Positions 1 to 11,490 of a DNA stretch of 64,000 nucleotides are shown piece after piece (the first letter of the stretch is position 1; each line of letters starts with the position of its first letter). This DNA comes from Trissonchulus latispiculum. Taxonomy: Eukaryota; Nematoda; Enoplea; Enoplida; Ironidae. The notes beneath the pieces were generated by a model. The model did no database searches. It was not told where the DNA came from and saw nothing but the letters and a program-made list of their open reading frames with translations. The translations under genes were made by a program, and so were the position numbers. Location: NCBI GenBank assembly GCA_030248195.1, contig JASAND010022965.1, forward strand, positions 49,772 through 113,771, written 5' to 3'.

Positions 1-217
1 TCTTTTTAGGGGAAATTGATTCCGAGAGATTAAGTTTATGTTTGCAAAAGTCATGAATACTTTCAATGACGTTAGAGGACTGGTCGTAAACGTAAGTAAT
101 TTAATTAGAGACTGTTTATAAAGTACATGTAAATTATATAACAAGTTATACCTAGTTTCCATAAGTGAAACATGAAGACTAGAAACAACTTCATTGACAT
201 ATGTAGAAGGGTTTAGT
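1..217 (-). mobile_element. 3' flank of Penelope-like element
   Basis: AT-rich sequence directly downstream (minus strand) of the GIY-YIG reading frame, without a further recognisable domain. By position it is probably the 3' untranslated part of the Penelope-like element. The window edge cuts it, so its terminus cannot be seen. Confidence 0.45.
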
Positions 218-781
218 TTACTTATTCCTAATTCGTCTAGGATTACGTTTGCCTTTTTTGCGGCTAAACATTTCTAATTTGTTGAAATTAGCAAACACAG
301 ATTTATTGAAGTTTTCCCCAGGTAGTTTGTCGTTAAGACCATATGGAAATTTAGTTTTAAGTTGACGTATCCAAAACGTTTCACGTTCTAAACGAATACT
401 CTCTGATTCGGGGACATCGTCTATCTTTTCTATAATTTTGATAATCATGTTTCCACAATTACCATTAGAAAAATGCTCCTTGATGAGCTTGCAATTTGAG
501 TGATCGTTACCAAAAACGGATCTTCTATGTTGCCCAAATCTAACCTGTAACGGACGTTTAGTTTCTCCAACGTGTCGAATACCACACCGGTCACAAGTGA
601 TCAGATATACAACATTGGCGGTTTTACAGTTAAGAGTGACTAAATTAGTGTTAGCAATTGTGTACAGTTTAACATTGTAGGCGCTGCTAAAGGTAGAACC
701 CTCGTCAGTAAAATAGCAAGTAAGACATTTCGTTTTGCTGCATTTTCTGAACTCGTTAGTAGGAATAAAAAAGAAAACCAT
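218..781 (-). CDS. Penelope-like element, GIY-YIG endonuclease fragment
   Basis: An open frame of 187 residues that matches the C-terminal part of Penelope-like retroelement proteins. A cysteine pair typical of the linker (KCLTC) lies near residue 20. The GIY-YIG nuclease core follows at about residues 57-90: NVVYLITC, then CG, then HVGETKRPLQVRFGQHRR. The GIY half is written VYL and the YIG half HVG, followed by the catalytic-region Arg, and a Glu-rich ERETFWI segment lies near residue 130. In the family this domain nicks DNA for target-primed reverse transcription and follows a reverse transcriptase (RT) domain. No RT is visible upstream on the minus strand (above 781), so this is a partial copy. 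The endonuclease itself is uninterrupted, which suggests a fairly young insertion. The annotated Met is only the first in-frame one; the real protein would start much further upstream. Confidence 0.85.
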   Translation of the reverse strand: MVFFFIPTNEFRKCSKTKCLTCYFTDEGSTFSSAYNVKLYTIANTNLVTLNCKTANVVYLITCDRCGIRHVGETKRPLQVRFGQHRRSVFGNDHSNCKLIKEHFSNGNCGNMIIKIIEKIDDVPESESIRLERETFWIRQLKTKFPYGLNDKLPGENFNKSVFANFNKLEMFSRKKGKRNPRRIRNK

Positions 782-1387
782 CCCTCAACTTCCCAAGCTG
801 AGTTAGGTGTAAAGAGGTTGGTATGGCGATTTTAAATAGTTAAATTGCATAAAGAATTCGTATTAACTCCTTAGCATGGCTCACAAGGATTATAACCCGA
901 TCTAAGGAGCGCCGTAAGGAAAGGGGAGAAGGTATATTTACAATACAAATCAAAAAAACAATATGGAGTCAGGACACGAAGAGTAAAGCATAAAAGTATT
1001 GGTAACGTATGACTTCGCGGATTACACGTAATTAAATTACTACTGACCCCAACCAACATACAAATCAAAATAATTTGAACAAACCAGCGAGGTCCCTTTA
1101 TTAATTTTCGAATAGAGAGACTTACAGTCAGACCGGCAAAAGTTGAAAATTCCGATGTCACAACGGCAAAAATGTGTACTGTAATTCATTAAAATAGCCA
1201 TTAGACTTGCAGTGACGGAGATCCTTGTGATCGATTAACCAAGGTTTACCGACTCAGTTGAATCGGGCAAATTGAAATCGAATGACCAACTATAATATAT
1301 TCTTCAGCAGCCCATGAACCTCGTATAACAACGCAACCATATGCTACTTTTGTCAACTCTGTTAGTAGCACCCACAATGGGTGGAGT
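782..1387. other. No recognisable feature
   Basis: About 600 bp of AT-rich sequence with only a 96-codon open frame on the minus strand that resembles nothing I know. Possibly decayed upstream Penelope-like sequence. Confidence 0.3.
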
Positions 1388-1657
1388 GGGGAACCAAAAA
1401 AGATTTGTCTCCGATTTTGTCGAAAAGTTGTATATAGGGGTTTTCTGTGTCGTAGAACACGGATCTAATGTCCGGTTTTCGAGTCAGGCTTTCGTTAGTT
1501 CAGTGTAAGCTAAAGTAGTAAGCTTAAGGTGTAAGCTTATACTAGCTAACAAAAAGTTGCATCGAAAAACGGACTTCAGATCGGTGTTCTACGACACAGA
1601 AAACCCCTATATACAACTTTTCAGCAAAATCGGAGACAAAAAATTTTTTGGTTCCCC
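1388..1657. repeat. ~270-bp palindromic (foldback) repeat, best copy
   Basis: Two arms of about 75 bp are reverse complements: the left contains TTGTCTCCGATTTTGTCG and TATAGGGGTTTTCTGTGTCG, the right contains the same words inverted. They surround a centre with the repeated word GTAAGCTT. Diverged copies recognisable by the same arms and centre lie at about 2695-2975, 9115-9345 and 14425-14700. It behaves as a dispersed MITE-like family without coding capacity. Confidence 0.75.
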
Positions 1658-2029
1658 TTGGTCCCCCCTTGAAAAACTTAAAAATTTACAATTTTTAAAA
1701 TGTTAAAATTTTGCCACCAATCAATCAGATATGTGTTGGAATGCACCCACATAAAGTTTTAACCAATTGGGTCAATATAAATAGAAATATAAATAACTAC
1801 AACAGAGCTGTAACCTCTGCTGGCAAGGTTTCACTCTTCCATAAAAACAGGATAATGCAGTCTAGTGCTAATGAAGGAGCTTCTCTCCGTTTTCAGGAAA
1901 TGAAGCATAGACAACAGACTGACTAAATTTAACTTGCTTGCAGCGCATCACAGTGCATTAGAACCAAGCAGTTCCGCTAAAAAACTGGTGTCACTGGCCT
2001 ATTTTATTTGGAAACATGGAACTGTGCAG

Positions 2030-3687
2030 GTGTCCCCGGACGCATATTTCTAATCTGTGTAACTGGAATACGCATTCTAAAATGTGTAGCGTAAATACGC
2101 AAGCGCTTTGAAAGTGTGTACTTGGAATACGCAGCATACTTCTAGTGTTTCATTATATGCTATTACATGCTTCATATAAGTACGTTACATACCCATTATA
2201 TACTATTATATGCTTCGTGTAAATACGTTATACACGTGATAGTAAAGAAATAGACGAAATAGTATCTGCAAGGCATCTGTCGGCATTGATAGTCGTTACA
2301 GAATAAGATTGGCAAAATAATATCGAGCGGTTACTTACAGCTAGTTAAATTTTAATCCATTTAAGCAGAGGTGTTTAATTGCTTATTCTTTTAAGCAAAT
2401 GAACTCAACTAAAACTCACTATTCTTTGACTTTTGGATACCAACTCAGTTTCTTGAATTTGAAAATTAATTGAATTATTAACTTTATCCCAAACATAGTG
2501 ATAATGTGGGATCAAGTCAGCAAACTCTCTCCCTCAAGTTTTCACTGAAAATATATTTTAGCTAACTTTCACAAAACACGACCAACCTTACTCAAATTTT
2601 ATATGAATGCGTTCGAATACATTACAAAATAACAAAACATACGGTGACAAAACTTTAACGTTTCATATTTTAAATTTTTAAGTTTTAGGAACCAGGGAGA
2701 TCCAAAAATGTTTTAACTTCGATTTTACAAAGTTTTTCCAAAATAATGTTTGTAAGTCTTCTGACTCGCCGAACAGGAATCTGAAGTTTTTCGATTCAGC
2801 TCTTCAGTTTGGTAGGAAAGGAAAGTTTTGTGCTTGAGAAGTAAGCATATAATAAAGTAAATAAGATGTGATGTTTATTATACAAACACATGCCATATTC
2901 GTGCTGTGGGTCTCCAAGGACTTTATATCCAAGCTTTCAACAAAATTAAAGATGAAAAATATCGGTTCTCCTGGATCCCCATTGGGAAGCTTGAGAATTT
3001 AAATTTTTAAAAAAACTTTAATTTAAAAATTTAATTACCAATAAATAGGATCTGCGAAATTTTAGCAAAACAGATTAAATTCTGAGAAAGATAGATCGTG
3101 GGGGGTGCTACTCTATTTAAACATTTGGGGAGGGATTATTATTTACCGTATCCAAAAACTGTGTATGTTCCCTAACACCTCAAGGCTTATAAAAATTGGA
3201 AATGCTATATTATGTAACAAATAGATATGTAAGGATCCAGACAATTATAACAGCTTCCATTTGCCATTTTCGCTTCGTCCATTTTTGTATATGTATATTG
3301 AGTAAAAAATTGAAATATGAAAAGTTTTTAAAACCAGTTGCCTAATTCCGAAACACATTCGAAACTATTTTTTCAATTTTATTCAATAACGACCATCAAT
3401 GCTGCAGAGACCTTACAGATATATTATTTCGTATATTTCTTTACTATAATGTGTATAACGTCTATATTTACATGCAACATATAATAATGTATAATGGGTT
3501 TACAACGTACTTATATGGGGCATATAATTATATGGGGCATATAATTATATGCAGCATATATATAATGAAACACTAGAAGTATGCTGCGTATTCCAAGCAC
3601 ACACTTTCAAAGCGCTTGTGTATTTACGCTACACATTTTAGAATGCGTATTCCAGTTACACAGATTAGAAATATGCTCCCCGGACAC
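2030..3687. mobile_element. TIR element with GGAATACGCA subterminal repeats
   Basis: Terminal inverted repeats of about 280 bp. The left end is GTGTCCCCGGACGCATATTT and the right end is its inverse finishing in CCCCGGACAC. Inside each arm the word GGAATACGCA recurs, and both arms carry the TATATGC-rich stretch. No coding frame is visible, so it is non-autonomous. A palindromic repeat of the 1388-1657 family (about 2695-2975) sits in its interior. No clear target duplication could be read. Confidence 0.7.
2695..2975. repeat. Diverged copy of the 270-bp palindromic repeat
   Basis: Flanks GGAACCAGGGAGATCC on the left and its inverted counterpart near GGTTCTCCTGGATCCCC on the right, with the same general layout as the 1388-1657 copy. 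It is strongly diverged and nested in the 2030-3687 element. Confidence 0.5.
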
Positions 3688-3797
3688 TTGAGGAACCCCA
3701 TGTTTTGCAAGCAGTCAACAATGCTCCAAACAATTGTAACATCGCATAACTAATGATGCGGTGCATAACTAAATACACGCAGAATAATATATAATAG

Positions 3798-3821
3798 CCG
3801 GCTACGCTGAGGCGTAGCCGG
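3798..3821. other. Perfect GC-rich hairpin
   Basis: CCGGCTACGC and GCGTAGCCGG pair around a 4-nt loop, followed by an A-run. It is one of several short GC hairpins beside A/T tracts in this window. Confidence 0.6.
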
Positions 3822-4034
3822 AAAAAATGTTTGTAGTAACTTTGCCGTCTATATCTGATGATCCTTTGCATTTGGAGTAAACCCCAACATATGTATTTTA
3901 TGAGAACTCCAGATTTCGAAAATTTGGAATTCCAGTTTTAATTTGCGGAAAATTTGAAATTTTATGCCCAATTTTTGTCGCAATAAAAATTTTGCATTTC
4001 AAAATGGCCAAGTCCGAAAAATGAGTTAAAATTT

Positions 4035-4116
4035 CTCGGGTACCCGAAAACGCTCGGGTACCCGGGTAGTATCGCAATTACCCGACATAGGGCTTCGGGT
4101 AGTACCGGGTACCCGG
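4035..4116. repeat. GGGTACCCG array, remnant of an outer element
   Basis: Several copies of CGGGTACCCG-type words. A matching short stretch (TACCCGGGTCC, GGACCCGTACCC) follows the nest at 11011-11050. The 4117-11010 element has inserted into this array: the duplicated 8 bp, GTACCCGG, is part of it. Confidence 0.6.
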
Positions 4117-4415
4117 TAGAAATGAGCACGGGCCGGATTTTTTCGGCCCGGCCCGGCCCGCTCCAAAATTTGCTCGGTCCGGCCCGGCCCGCTGGCATAA
4201 TTTTTCGGTCCGGCCCGGCCGCGTATTTAGAAAGTGTACACCGTGGGCGCGCATTGGAAAGTGTACTGTGTGTACGCGCACTGAATTTGAAAATGTACAC
4301 CGTGGGCGCGCATTGGAAAATGTACTGCGTGTGCGCGCATCGTATTAGAAAATGTACAGCGTGGGCGCGCATTGAAATACTACATATCTATATAATGCAT
4401 GATGATGTATATAAG

Positions 4416-5636
4416 ATTGTGTCTCACCCAGGCACAATGTAGTTTCGCTGAGGCACAAAATGGTCTCACAGAGGCACAAAATTTAAGACAGAACTTGAAG
4501 TCTCGCTGAGGCACAATCAGTCTCGCTGAGGCACAATTAGTCTCGCCCAGGCACAATTAGTTTCATCCAGGCACAAGAGGATTCTCCTTTCTAAAATTTG
4601 GGTTACTCTTAAGCAAATCATTACATCCATACACTAGAACTGTCGTTTGTTACTGCAGTTTTAATTCTTATTTTTAATTTTTCAAAAATTTCGAAGACTC
4701 AAGAAAATGTGATTTTTTCGAGTAATTTTCGAAACCATGTTAATGGCTAAAGGTTACAACTTTCTGTGATTAAAGGGTTAAGAAGAGAATTTTAAGTTTT
4801 AAATTAAGCATGAACTTGAAATATATAAAATTAACACAAAACTGGAACCTTCGGACACTACTAAACAAAACACTTTTGGCAATAGCTTAACAATTTTATT
4901 TTCAGAATAAAATATAGTTTCTTTCCGTAAGATATCAAATCGATTAGACAAGACAACCAAAGTTTGACCAAAAAATGTAGGGAGCGAATTTGCCATGTTT
5001 GTGCTGATTTAGCGGTACATTTTGCTGCAGCAATGTATATGTCGTAGGAAGATTTAGTTTAATTAGCTTGCCTTTTGTTAGATGGCATGCTACCTAAAAT
5101 TAGACAAGTTTTCTCATTCACAAGGAATTCAAAAGGAAAGGAATCTGAAGTCTAAATAAATGTGAACACAAATTTGAATTAAAGAAGGAATTTAGAGTCT
5201 GAAAAATTTTTTGTTTCTTGTTTCCGTGGTTTGGAAAAAAGACGTTTCAGAAGGTTGTTTAAATTTTCTCAAAAACTAAAAATATATATGGTTTTAGAAT
5301 TTATAAGAACCAAAGAGTACACCAGTCGCTTTTGTCTTATCTCTTGTTGTTATAACCTACAAACTTCTTAATTATTTGTGAACTTAAATAACAAACAAAT
5401 TCTTTTCGAATAATTAGTTTAGTTTAAACGCAAATATTACATTTTTGCATTATTACATTAATCTTGCTTGGTATCAAATTAATGTCAGAATCTATGTACA
5501 CTTGGTTTTTGAAATAATTGTGCCTCAGTGAGACTACTGTGTGCCTCAGTGAGACTTGTGCCTGGGTGAGACTCACTGTGCCTGAGTGAGACTAATTGTG
5601 CCTCAGTGAGACTTGTGCCTGGGTGAGACTACACCG
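4416..5636. mobile_element. Nested TIR element with GAGGCACAATTAGTCTCGCT repeats
   Basis: The ends carry inverted arrays of TCTCGCTGAGGCACAATTAG-type units (4421-4580 and inverted at 5516-5630). It is flanked by the perfect 8-bp direct repeat TATATAAG (4408-4415 and 5637-5644). The opposite arm of the host palindrome keeps the same site uninterrupted (minus strand of 7193-7200, single TATATAAG), which directly shows the pre-insertion state. The 1.2-kb interior is AT-rich and non-coding. Confidence 0.85.
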
Positions 5637-5929
5637 TATATAAGTGCATTTTTCACGGCGAGTATAGAGTTCCCATGATGTTCCATCAACTCGGCCCATC
5701 ACGAATGTTGCTAATGGTATACAAATGGAAAATTTGAAGTAGTAGTTTAAGAAATATTTATGAACTGAAACTATGCTAATTTGCCGTAATTTGATTTCTC
5801 AAATTTAGAATATTATTTTGATAATTTGAAGATTTTGCAAGCAAATATATAACGAAGTTTATTTTTAATTTTGGACAAGGTAAACTGAAAATTCCTAGCT
5901 TCTATTTTTTGGTCATTTTTTCGACTTTC

Positions 5930-6370
5930 TCCGATGTCGCTCATTTTTACTTATTTCACAGTCCAAATGTATATTTTAACGAGTTTTTGAAATTAAAGTC
6001 GTAAGTCTTACGGTTGTTGAGTAATTTGACCTCAACGTTGAGATTTCATGTGTTAATCATAGGAAATGTGAAAAGCTGTTACTTTTTCATTAAAAATTTT
6101 TAAAGGCCTAAATCAAAATTCTGATTCCTACAAATCACAGTTCGGAAACATGGCAAAAATATGATATAAAGTTTGGGCGGATCCATTTTGCCATTCGCGA
6201 GAATTCTCTGGCGCACGTGAAAAAGTGATAACTTTCACATTTCCTATGATTAACACATGAAATCTCAACTTTGAGGTCAAATTACTCAACAACCGTAAGA
6301 CTTACGACTTTAATTTCAAAAACTCGTTAAAATATACAGTTTGGACAATGAAATGTGTAAAAATGAGCGA
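5930..6370. repeat. ~440-bp inner palindrome
   Basis: Arms of about 145 bp (5930-6075 and 6225-6370) are near-perfect inverted copies, including CGTAAGTCTTACGGTTGTTG and AATCATAGGAAATGTGAAA. It lies near the axis of the 4221-7328 element and is either its central fold or another nested MITE. Confidence 0.7.
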
Positions 6371-8563
6371 CACCAAAAATGGACCCTCCCTTAAGTTCAA
6401 TTAAATCGATGCTCCCTTTTGATCTTATTAGGTCTTATGTTTTGTCTGTAAGTAAAAATTAATAAGATGCAACCTAACTGAAATTTTGAAAATTAATCTT
6501 TAAAAATAAATTTTAGTATACTTTTCTCTACATTATTACTTAGAAACGAAAACATAAAATATTAGAGTTAGCATTTATTTAAAAAATTTTTATTTATTAA
6601 GATTTACCAAATAAGCACATGAATCCAGCAATGATTATCATTACCTAATTAATTTTACAAAATCTCTGATTTTTCAAGAATTTTTATTCATTATATATTT
6701 CAATTTAATTTTGTACTTTAAATTTATTTATTTACTTTTTTACTTGGTTTTACTTATTTATTTATTGACTTATTTTATGTTCTATTTATGTCAATTTTTT
6801 ACATACTTAATTTTGTGAAATCGTATTCAGTCAGCCACAGCTATATTCACTTAAGAAACAAATTATGCCCAGAAAGCTATCAAAATGTGTACTTTTATTG
6901 CCAAGATAATTACAGATATTTCTAACAGGACAGAAATTTAGGAATTTTGAGTTTATCCTGCCAACAATTAAAAATAAATTTCGTGAAAACCTATGTCTTC
7001 TTGCAGATCTTTAAAATTATCAAAATAACATTCTAAATTTGAGAAATCAAATTACAGCAAATTAGCATAGTTTCAGTTCAGAAATATTCTACTTCAAATT
7101 TTCCATTGTAGATATAACATTAATAGCAACATTCGTGATGGGCCGAGTTGATGGAACAGTACGGGAACTACATAGTCGCTTTGAAAAATGCACTTATATA
7201 CATCATCATGCATTATATAGATATATAGTATTTCAATGCGCGCCCACGCTGTACATTTTCTAACTCAGTGCGCGTACACGCAGTACACTTTCCAATGCGC
7301 GCCCACGGTGTACACTTTCTAAATACGCGGCCCGGCCCGCCAAAAGAAATGTCCAAAATTTTACTAACAATATTATTTCAAAGGCTTGAATGCTAGTTAG
7401 AGAGGCTAAATTATGCTGTAGTAGAAGCTCCATATGTGCGTCACCCTTTTTGTGCGATTTTGACTTTTTGACTTTCTCGATTTTTACCAAAAGCTGTGAT
7501 TATCAGACAAAGCTGAAACTTTTTCTGATGGTTGATTAACATATTCTAAGGGCCTTTTCGCGAATGGGTTAAACGAGTTAAAATTAACTCGATGCTTTTC
7601 GCGAATGAGTTAAAAGAGTTAAATTTAACTCGCCGAGTTAAGCAGAGTTAAAATTTTTAACCCTTCGGTCATTCGTGAAAAGAGTTAAAAATTAACTCTT
7701 GTAACTCTACTCTTTTCGTGAATGACACGTAGAGTTAAAAAGCTGCAGAATTAAATTTAACTCTACCCTTTTCATGAATGGGTTAAATTTAACTCTTTTA
7801 ACTCGCTCACGATATTTTACATTAAATTTTAACCCGAGTCTCAGCACGCGGGTTAAACGAGTTAAAATCTTCTATCCTTTATATTGTTGTTGCCACATTT
7901 TGCGCTCATAATTAAGCTTTAAATATGAGAAGATAATCCAACCAATGAAAGCGCAATACATAATTTCATTGGATGGTTCATAATGCTTCAAAAGTACTTA
8001 AGCATTTGGCAATGTTCTGCTGAAGAATTTACACTAAAGCAATGAAATGGACTACTTAGTAAAATAAAAATAGAGGGAACAACTAATGTTTCTAACGTGC
8101 TGCATTATTAGAAATAATAATTAAATTAATTAATTAATTAAATTAAAATAATTATAATTGTAAATAAGTAATAAACTCTAAATTATTTTTCTCACAGTTA
8201 TTTGACAACTCAAAATGAATGCTAACTTGAAGTATTATGAGAGAGAGCTGTTGGCAACGTGAAAAGCCGAATCTACGAAACACTACAGCAAACCGAAAGA
8301 TCAATTTTGTTCTCCAAAAGTGGACTAATTAAAGGGCTAATTTTGCCATAAAAACTACTGTAAGCTTTAAAAATTTTGAAAATTTAGATCTTTTGAAGTG
8401 TATTTAAATGTTACGCAAACTTTGCTCCAACTCATGATGCTCCACAGAATTACAGGATCAACGCCCAATTGTTATCCCAACTGCGATTTTGAGGGCAACC
8501 ATTTCAAAATCTCCATTGAATGGAGTTTTTAATAAACAAATATTGTTTAATTTTGCCTTTTTA

Positions 8564-8581
8564 TTCCTGCTGGAGCAGGAA
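8564..8581 (-). other. Hairpin followed by AATAAAAAG (minus strand)
   Basis: TTCCTGC and GCAGGAA pair around a 4-nt loop. Read on the minus strand the stem runs into AATAAAAAG. A second hairpin of the same design with different stem bases is at 11871-11888. Confidence 0.4.
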
Positions 8582-9114
8582 TGTATAAAACGGAAACTTG
8601 TATGTTTAGTGTAGTGTGAATCATTTCTCCATACAGAAGCCCTATCTTCAACACAGGGCTAGCTTAGGTCAGATTTTTTGCATTCGAATTATGCAAAATT
8701 AGGTTTTAGAACCTGTTTAAGCAGCAGAACTTGAGAGCCGTCGCGCAGTCTTCGGCTGTCAGCAATCTCAAAAGTTGCAGTTTTTTGAGCACCAGTGTAG
8801 CTTGGGAGCTACACATCGGTGCATTAGGGAATTAGATAAGATTCTAGCTTGTCCTGGACATCACAGTTCAGGCCAACATGGCAAGCATAGGCCTGCTTTT
8901 CCTGATGTCGGAAGTCAATTAAAATGGTAAACTCAACCTGGAGCTTCCAACGCTTTAAGGAGCTTCCAACAGAACAGATTTCGCAATTGAACAAAGAAAA
9001 GGTCTACAAAGAAATATTGCCCCTTTTGGGGCCTACTTGTTAGTATTAAAGTTTAGTTGAAATTGACCAAAATAGTCCATGTTTTTAAGAGGATCAAGAG
9101 AAACCTATTTTGAT

Positions 9115-9345
9115 GAAAATATGTAGAGGGTTTTTTGGCTCTGTCGTGGTCTCAGCAAACCAACATGGTACCCGTTTTTCGGCTCAACTATTCATTAGCA
9201 CTTTGTTGTTAAGCTGGCAATAGAAACAACGAAAACCTTGACCAAAATACTGTCTTCAGATTCGTTTTCAGCGAACTCTGAAAGTTCCTGTATATACAAC
9301 TTTTCACGAAAGTCGTAAAAAATCTTTAGTTGGTTCCTATGGAAA
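9115..9345. repeat. Diverged copy of the 270-bp palindromic repeat
   Basis: Contains GTATATACAACTTTTCACGA and the mirrored GTAGAGGGTTTTTTGGCTC arm in the same spacing as the 1388-1657 copy. Confidence 0.5.
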
Positions 9346-11164
9346 TATAGTTTTACCCACGTTGTTTAACCACTTGAAAACTTAAATTTTAAAATTTTGC
9401 TGCAGATTTGTCAATTATTTGTTGAAATGCATAAAGTGCTAAATTTCAGAAAAATTGGTTAAAAACTGCAAGTTGGACAAAGGGATTCGTACGGATCACC
9501 CTAACGCTAAATTGACGATGTAATAAATGTCTATTAATAAATGAAGTACAGAAATATCTCTTTTGCTGTCGTATTTTATTTAAAATTTTCCAAACGTAGG
9601 GAAACTTTATTATATTCTCAAATGGTGACAAGTTTAGCATTACGTAAGGTAAAATTAATTATTTTAACTCTTTTCACGTATGCAGAGAGTTAATTTTAAC
9701 TCTCCCTGTTTTAACTCTTTTAACTCTTTTCGCGAATGCAGATAGTCAATTTTAACTCTGCCAGTTTTAACTCCTTTAACTCTATGATTTTTAACCCTGC
9801 AGAGTTAAAAGAGTTAAAAGCAAGCAGAGTTAAATTTAACTCTGTGCATTCATGAAAAGGGTTAAAAGAGTTAATTTTAACTCTACTCTACTCTACTCTA
9901 CTCTACCCATTCGCGAAAAGGCCCTAAGGATATTTTATCAATTTCACGACCTATTTTGCTACACAACAATCTCTATGATTTTTTAATTAATAAGAATTTA
10001 GTCTTGACGCACTTTAAGGACTATGTCCTAATGTGCGTCACTAGTGTCCAAATGTGCGTCACATAGAGTCCTAATGTGCGTCACCTGCTGTTTTTCACTA
10101 AAAACATGATATTTGACAGAAATTTCACGTCCAAAATCGAAATCAGCACATATGCAATTTAGTCTTAGCAAGTTTCAACAAATATAAGCTTAACAATTAA
10201 GAGGTCTCTAACCTGTGTGCCCTAGGCCTTCAACATCTCGGAATTGAAGTGGAAAATTTTAAATTTGAAAATTCCAATAACCTTTGATTTTCTTTTATTA
10301 CCTTGGAATTTGGGTTTTAACCATTTTAAAATCAGCATTTTCAAGTAGAAAACTAACAAAAATCCAAATTTTATTTTCTGCATGAGTATTTTTCCTATCA
10401 AGAGCTGTAGTGACGCACTTTAGGGTGTTCCAACCTAAATTACGAAATAAAATCTAATAAATTCTAGAAATTGTTAATTTAAATAAAATTGTTTATCACA
10501 AAATAGAGCACATGTTGAGGGTTGAAATGATGGTTTAAACAACCAAATTGCTCCAGGACAGCACTTTTTACATTCAAAAAACTAAATCTCGGACATGAGT
10601 GAAAATCCTTGGACATGCACTGCAACACTTACCTACCATACTTTGGAGATGAAAAAGTCCCGCCTTGTTCACGTGACAGCGACGATTTTTGCATCATTGG
10701 ATAGAGCTCGTCTCAAAGAATAACGTGATGTAAAAATGTCTTACTGTAATGCCACGCCAAGAAAATTACAGGACCTTGAAAATTGTTTGACGCACTTTAG
10801 GGGTAGACGCACATTTGGAGCTTCTACTATACATGTTAAATTTTGCCATAAAATAACAAGAATCAGTAAATGCGTAGCTAATTTTAGTGATTCTATAACA
10901 TTTTCTAGAGTTGATCCGGCCCGTTTCGGCCCACAGCTAAAAAATTTCTCGGCCCGGCCCGCTAGCCAATGGAGGTCGGCCCGGCCCGAAGGGAGAAATG
11001 CTCATATCTAGTACCCGGGTCCAAATTTTTGGACCCGTACCCATGCCTAGTTGGTTCTGCCTACACCTACCTACATGTTACAGACGGGAAATGACGACAG
11101 ACTGATTCGTTCGAACCCTAAAAAATTAGAGGGGCCAAAAGTACATTACTGTTGGATTATCAAC

Positions 11165-11272
11165 ATACTCTTGGTATGGCGGAAATAGGGTCTTTTTGGG
11201 GAAGAGTTACAAAACAGTTAATTTTAGCTCTGCTCTTCTCTTCTCTACCCTACTTTATCGGAAAAGGGCCTA
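11165..11272. mobile_element. Solo end of the GAGTTAAAA foldback family
   Basis: The stretch from GAAGAGTTACAAAACAG to CTACCCTACTTTATCGGAAA and GGGCCTA closely follows the right terminus at 9840-9928 but has no partner end nearby. A truncated copy. Confidence 0.55.
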
Positions 11273-11329
11273 TGATTGTACACAAACGATCAAAATTTTT
11301 AAAAAACTAAGAAATTCAAATTCTGGTTT

Positions 11330-11490
11330 TCGTAATTCTGACTAACGAAATTCTGACTTATGAAATTCTGTCCAATGAAAGTTCAGTTTATATTTCAATA
11401 TGTTTAATATTTCAATTTTATATTTCAAAATTTAAATTCTAAATAATGACTAACTAATTCTGACTAATACGATTCTGACTAATGAAAGTA
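11330..11490. repeat. AATTCTGACTAATGAAA short repeats
   Basis: Five imperfect copies in the same orientation, three at 11331-11385 and two at 11455-11490, around 70 bp of AT-rich DNA. Possibly subterminal arrays of another decayed element. Confidence 0.45.

Larger units (their letters stand above)
4221..7328. mobile_element. Foldback element, GCGTATTTAGAAAGTG family
   Basis: The left terminus GCGTATTTAGAAAGTGTACA is repeated inverted at 7309-7328. Each end carries a short array of GCGCGCATTGGAAAGTGTAC-type units. The inverted arms continue for several hundred bases (4221-4415 plus 5645-5860 against about 6990-7328), so the original element was one long palindrome. A 9-bp direct repeat GGCCCGGCC lies on both sides (4212-4220 and 7329-7337), but it sits in low-complexity sequence. 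No coding. Contains the nested 4416-5636 element. Confidence 0.8.
7549..9928. mobile_element. Nested foldback element with GAGTTAAAA arrays
   Basis: The termini GGGCCTTTTCGCGAATGGGT and its inverse at 9909-9928 flank long subterminal arrays of GAGTTAAAATTTAACTC-type units interrupted by TTTTCGCGAATG-like words (7549-7870 and 9655-9928). The flanks ACATATTC and GGATATTT share five of eight bases, so a decayed target duplication is possible. The interior holds a diverged palindromic repeat (9115-9345) and no gene. Confidence 0.75.
7419..10829. mobile_element. TIR element with GTGCGTCAC repeats, carries a nested element
   Basis: The left end TAGTAGAAGCTCCATATGTG is mirrored at 10810-10829. Copies of CTAATGTGCGTCAC or GACGCACTTTAGG occur near 7434, at 10027-10090 (three copies), 10410 and 10785-10812. 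After removal of the inserted 7549-9928 block, about 1.0 kb of non-coding element remains. A target duplication is not clear. Confidence 0.7.
4117..11010. mobile_element. hAT-like non-autonomous element, outer shell of a nested stack
   Basis: The left end TAGAAATGAGCACGGGCCGG and the inverted right end (reading TAGATATGAGCA on the minus strand) form short terminal inverted repeats. A perfect 8-bp direct repeat GTACCCGG lies immediately outside both ends (4109-4116 and 11011-11018), the target duplication length expected for hAT transposons. The subterminal zones are arrays of CGGCCCGGCCCG. Nothing in it codes for a transposase. At least two later elements (4221-7328 and 7419-10829) have inserted into it and account for nearly all its length. 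Confidence 0.8.

Noticed and set aside
871..1161. 96-codon minus-strand frame as a membrane protein gene
   Set aside because: No family resemblance, AT-driven hydrophobic text, next to Penelope-like remnants; not supported.
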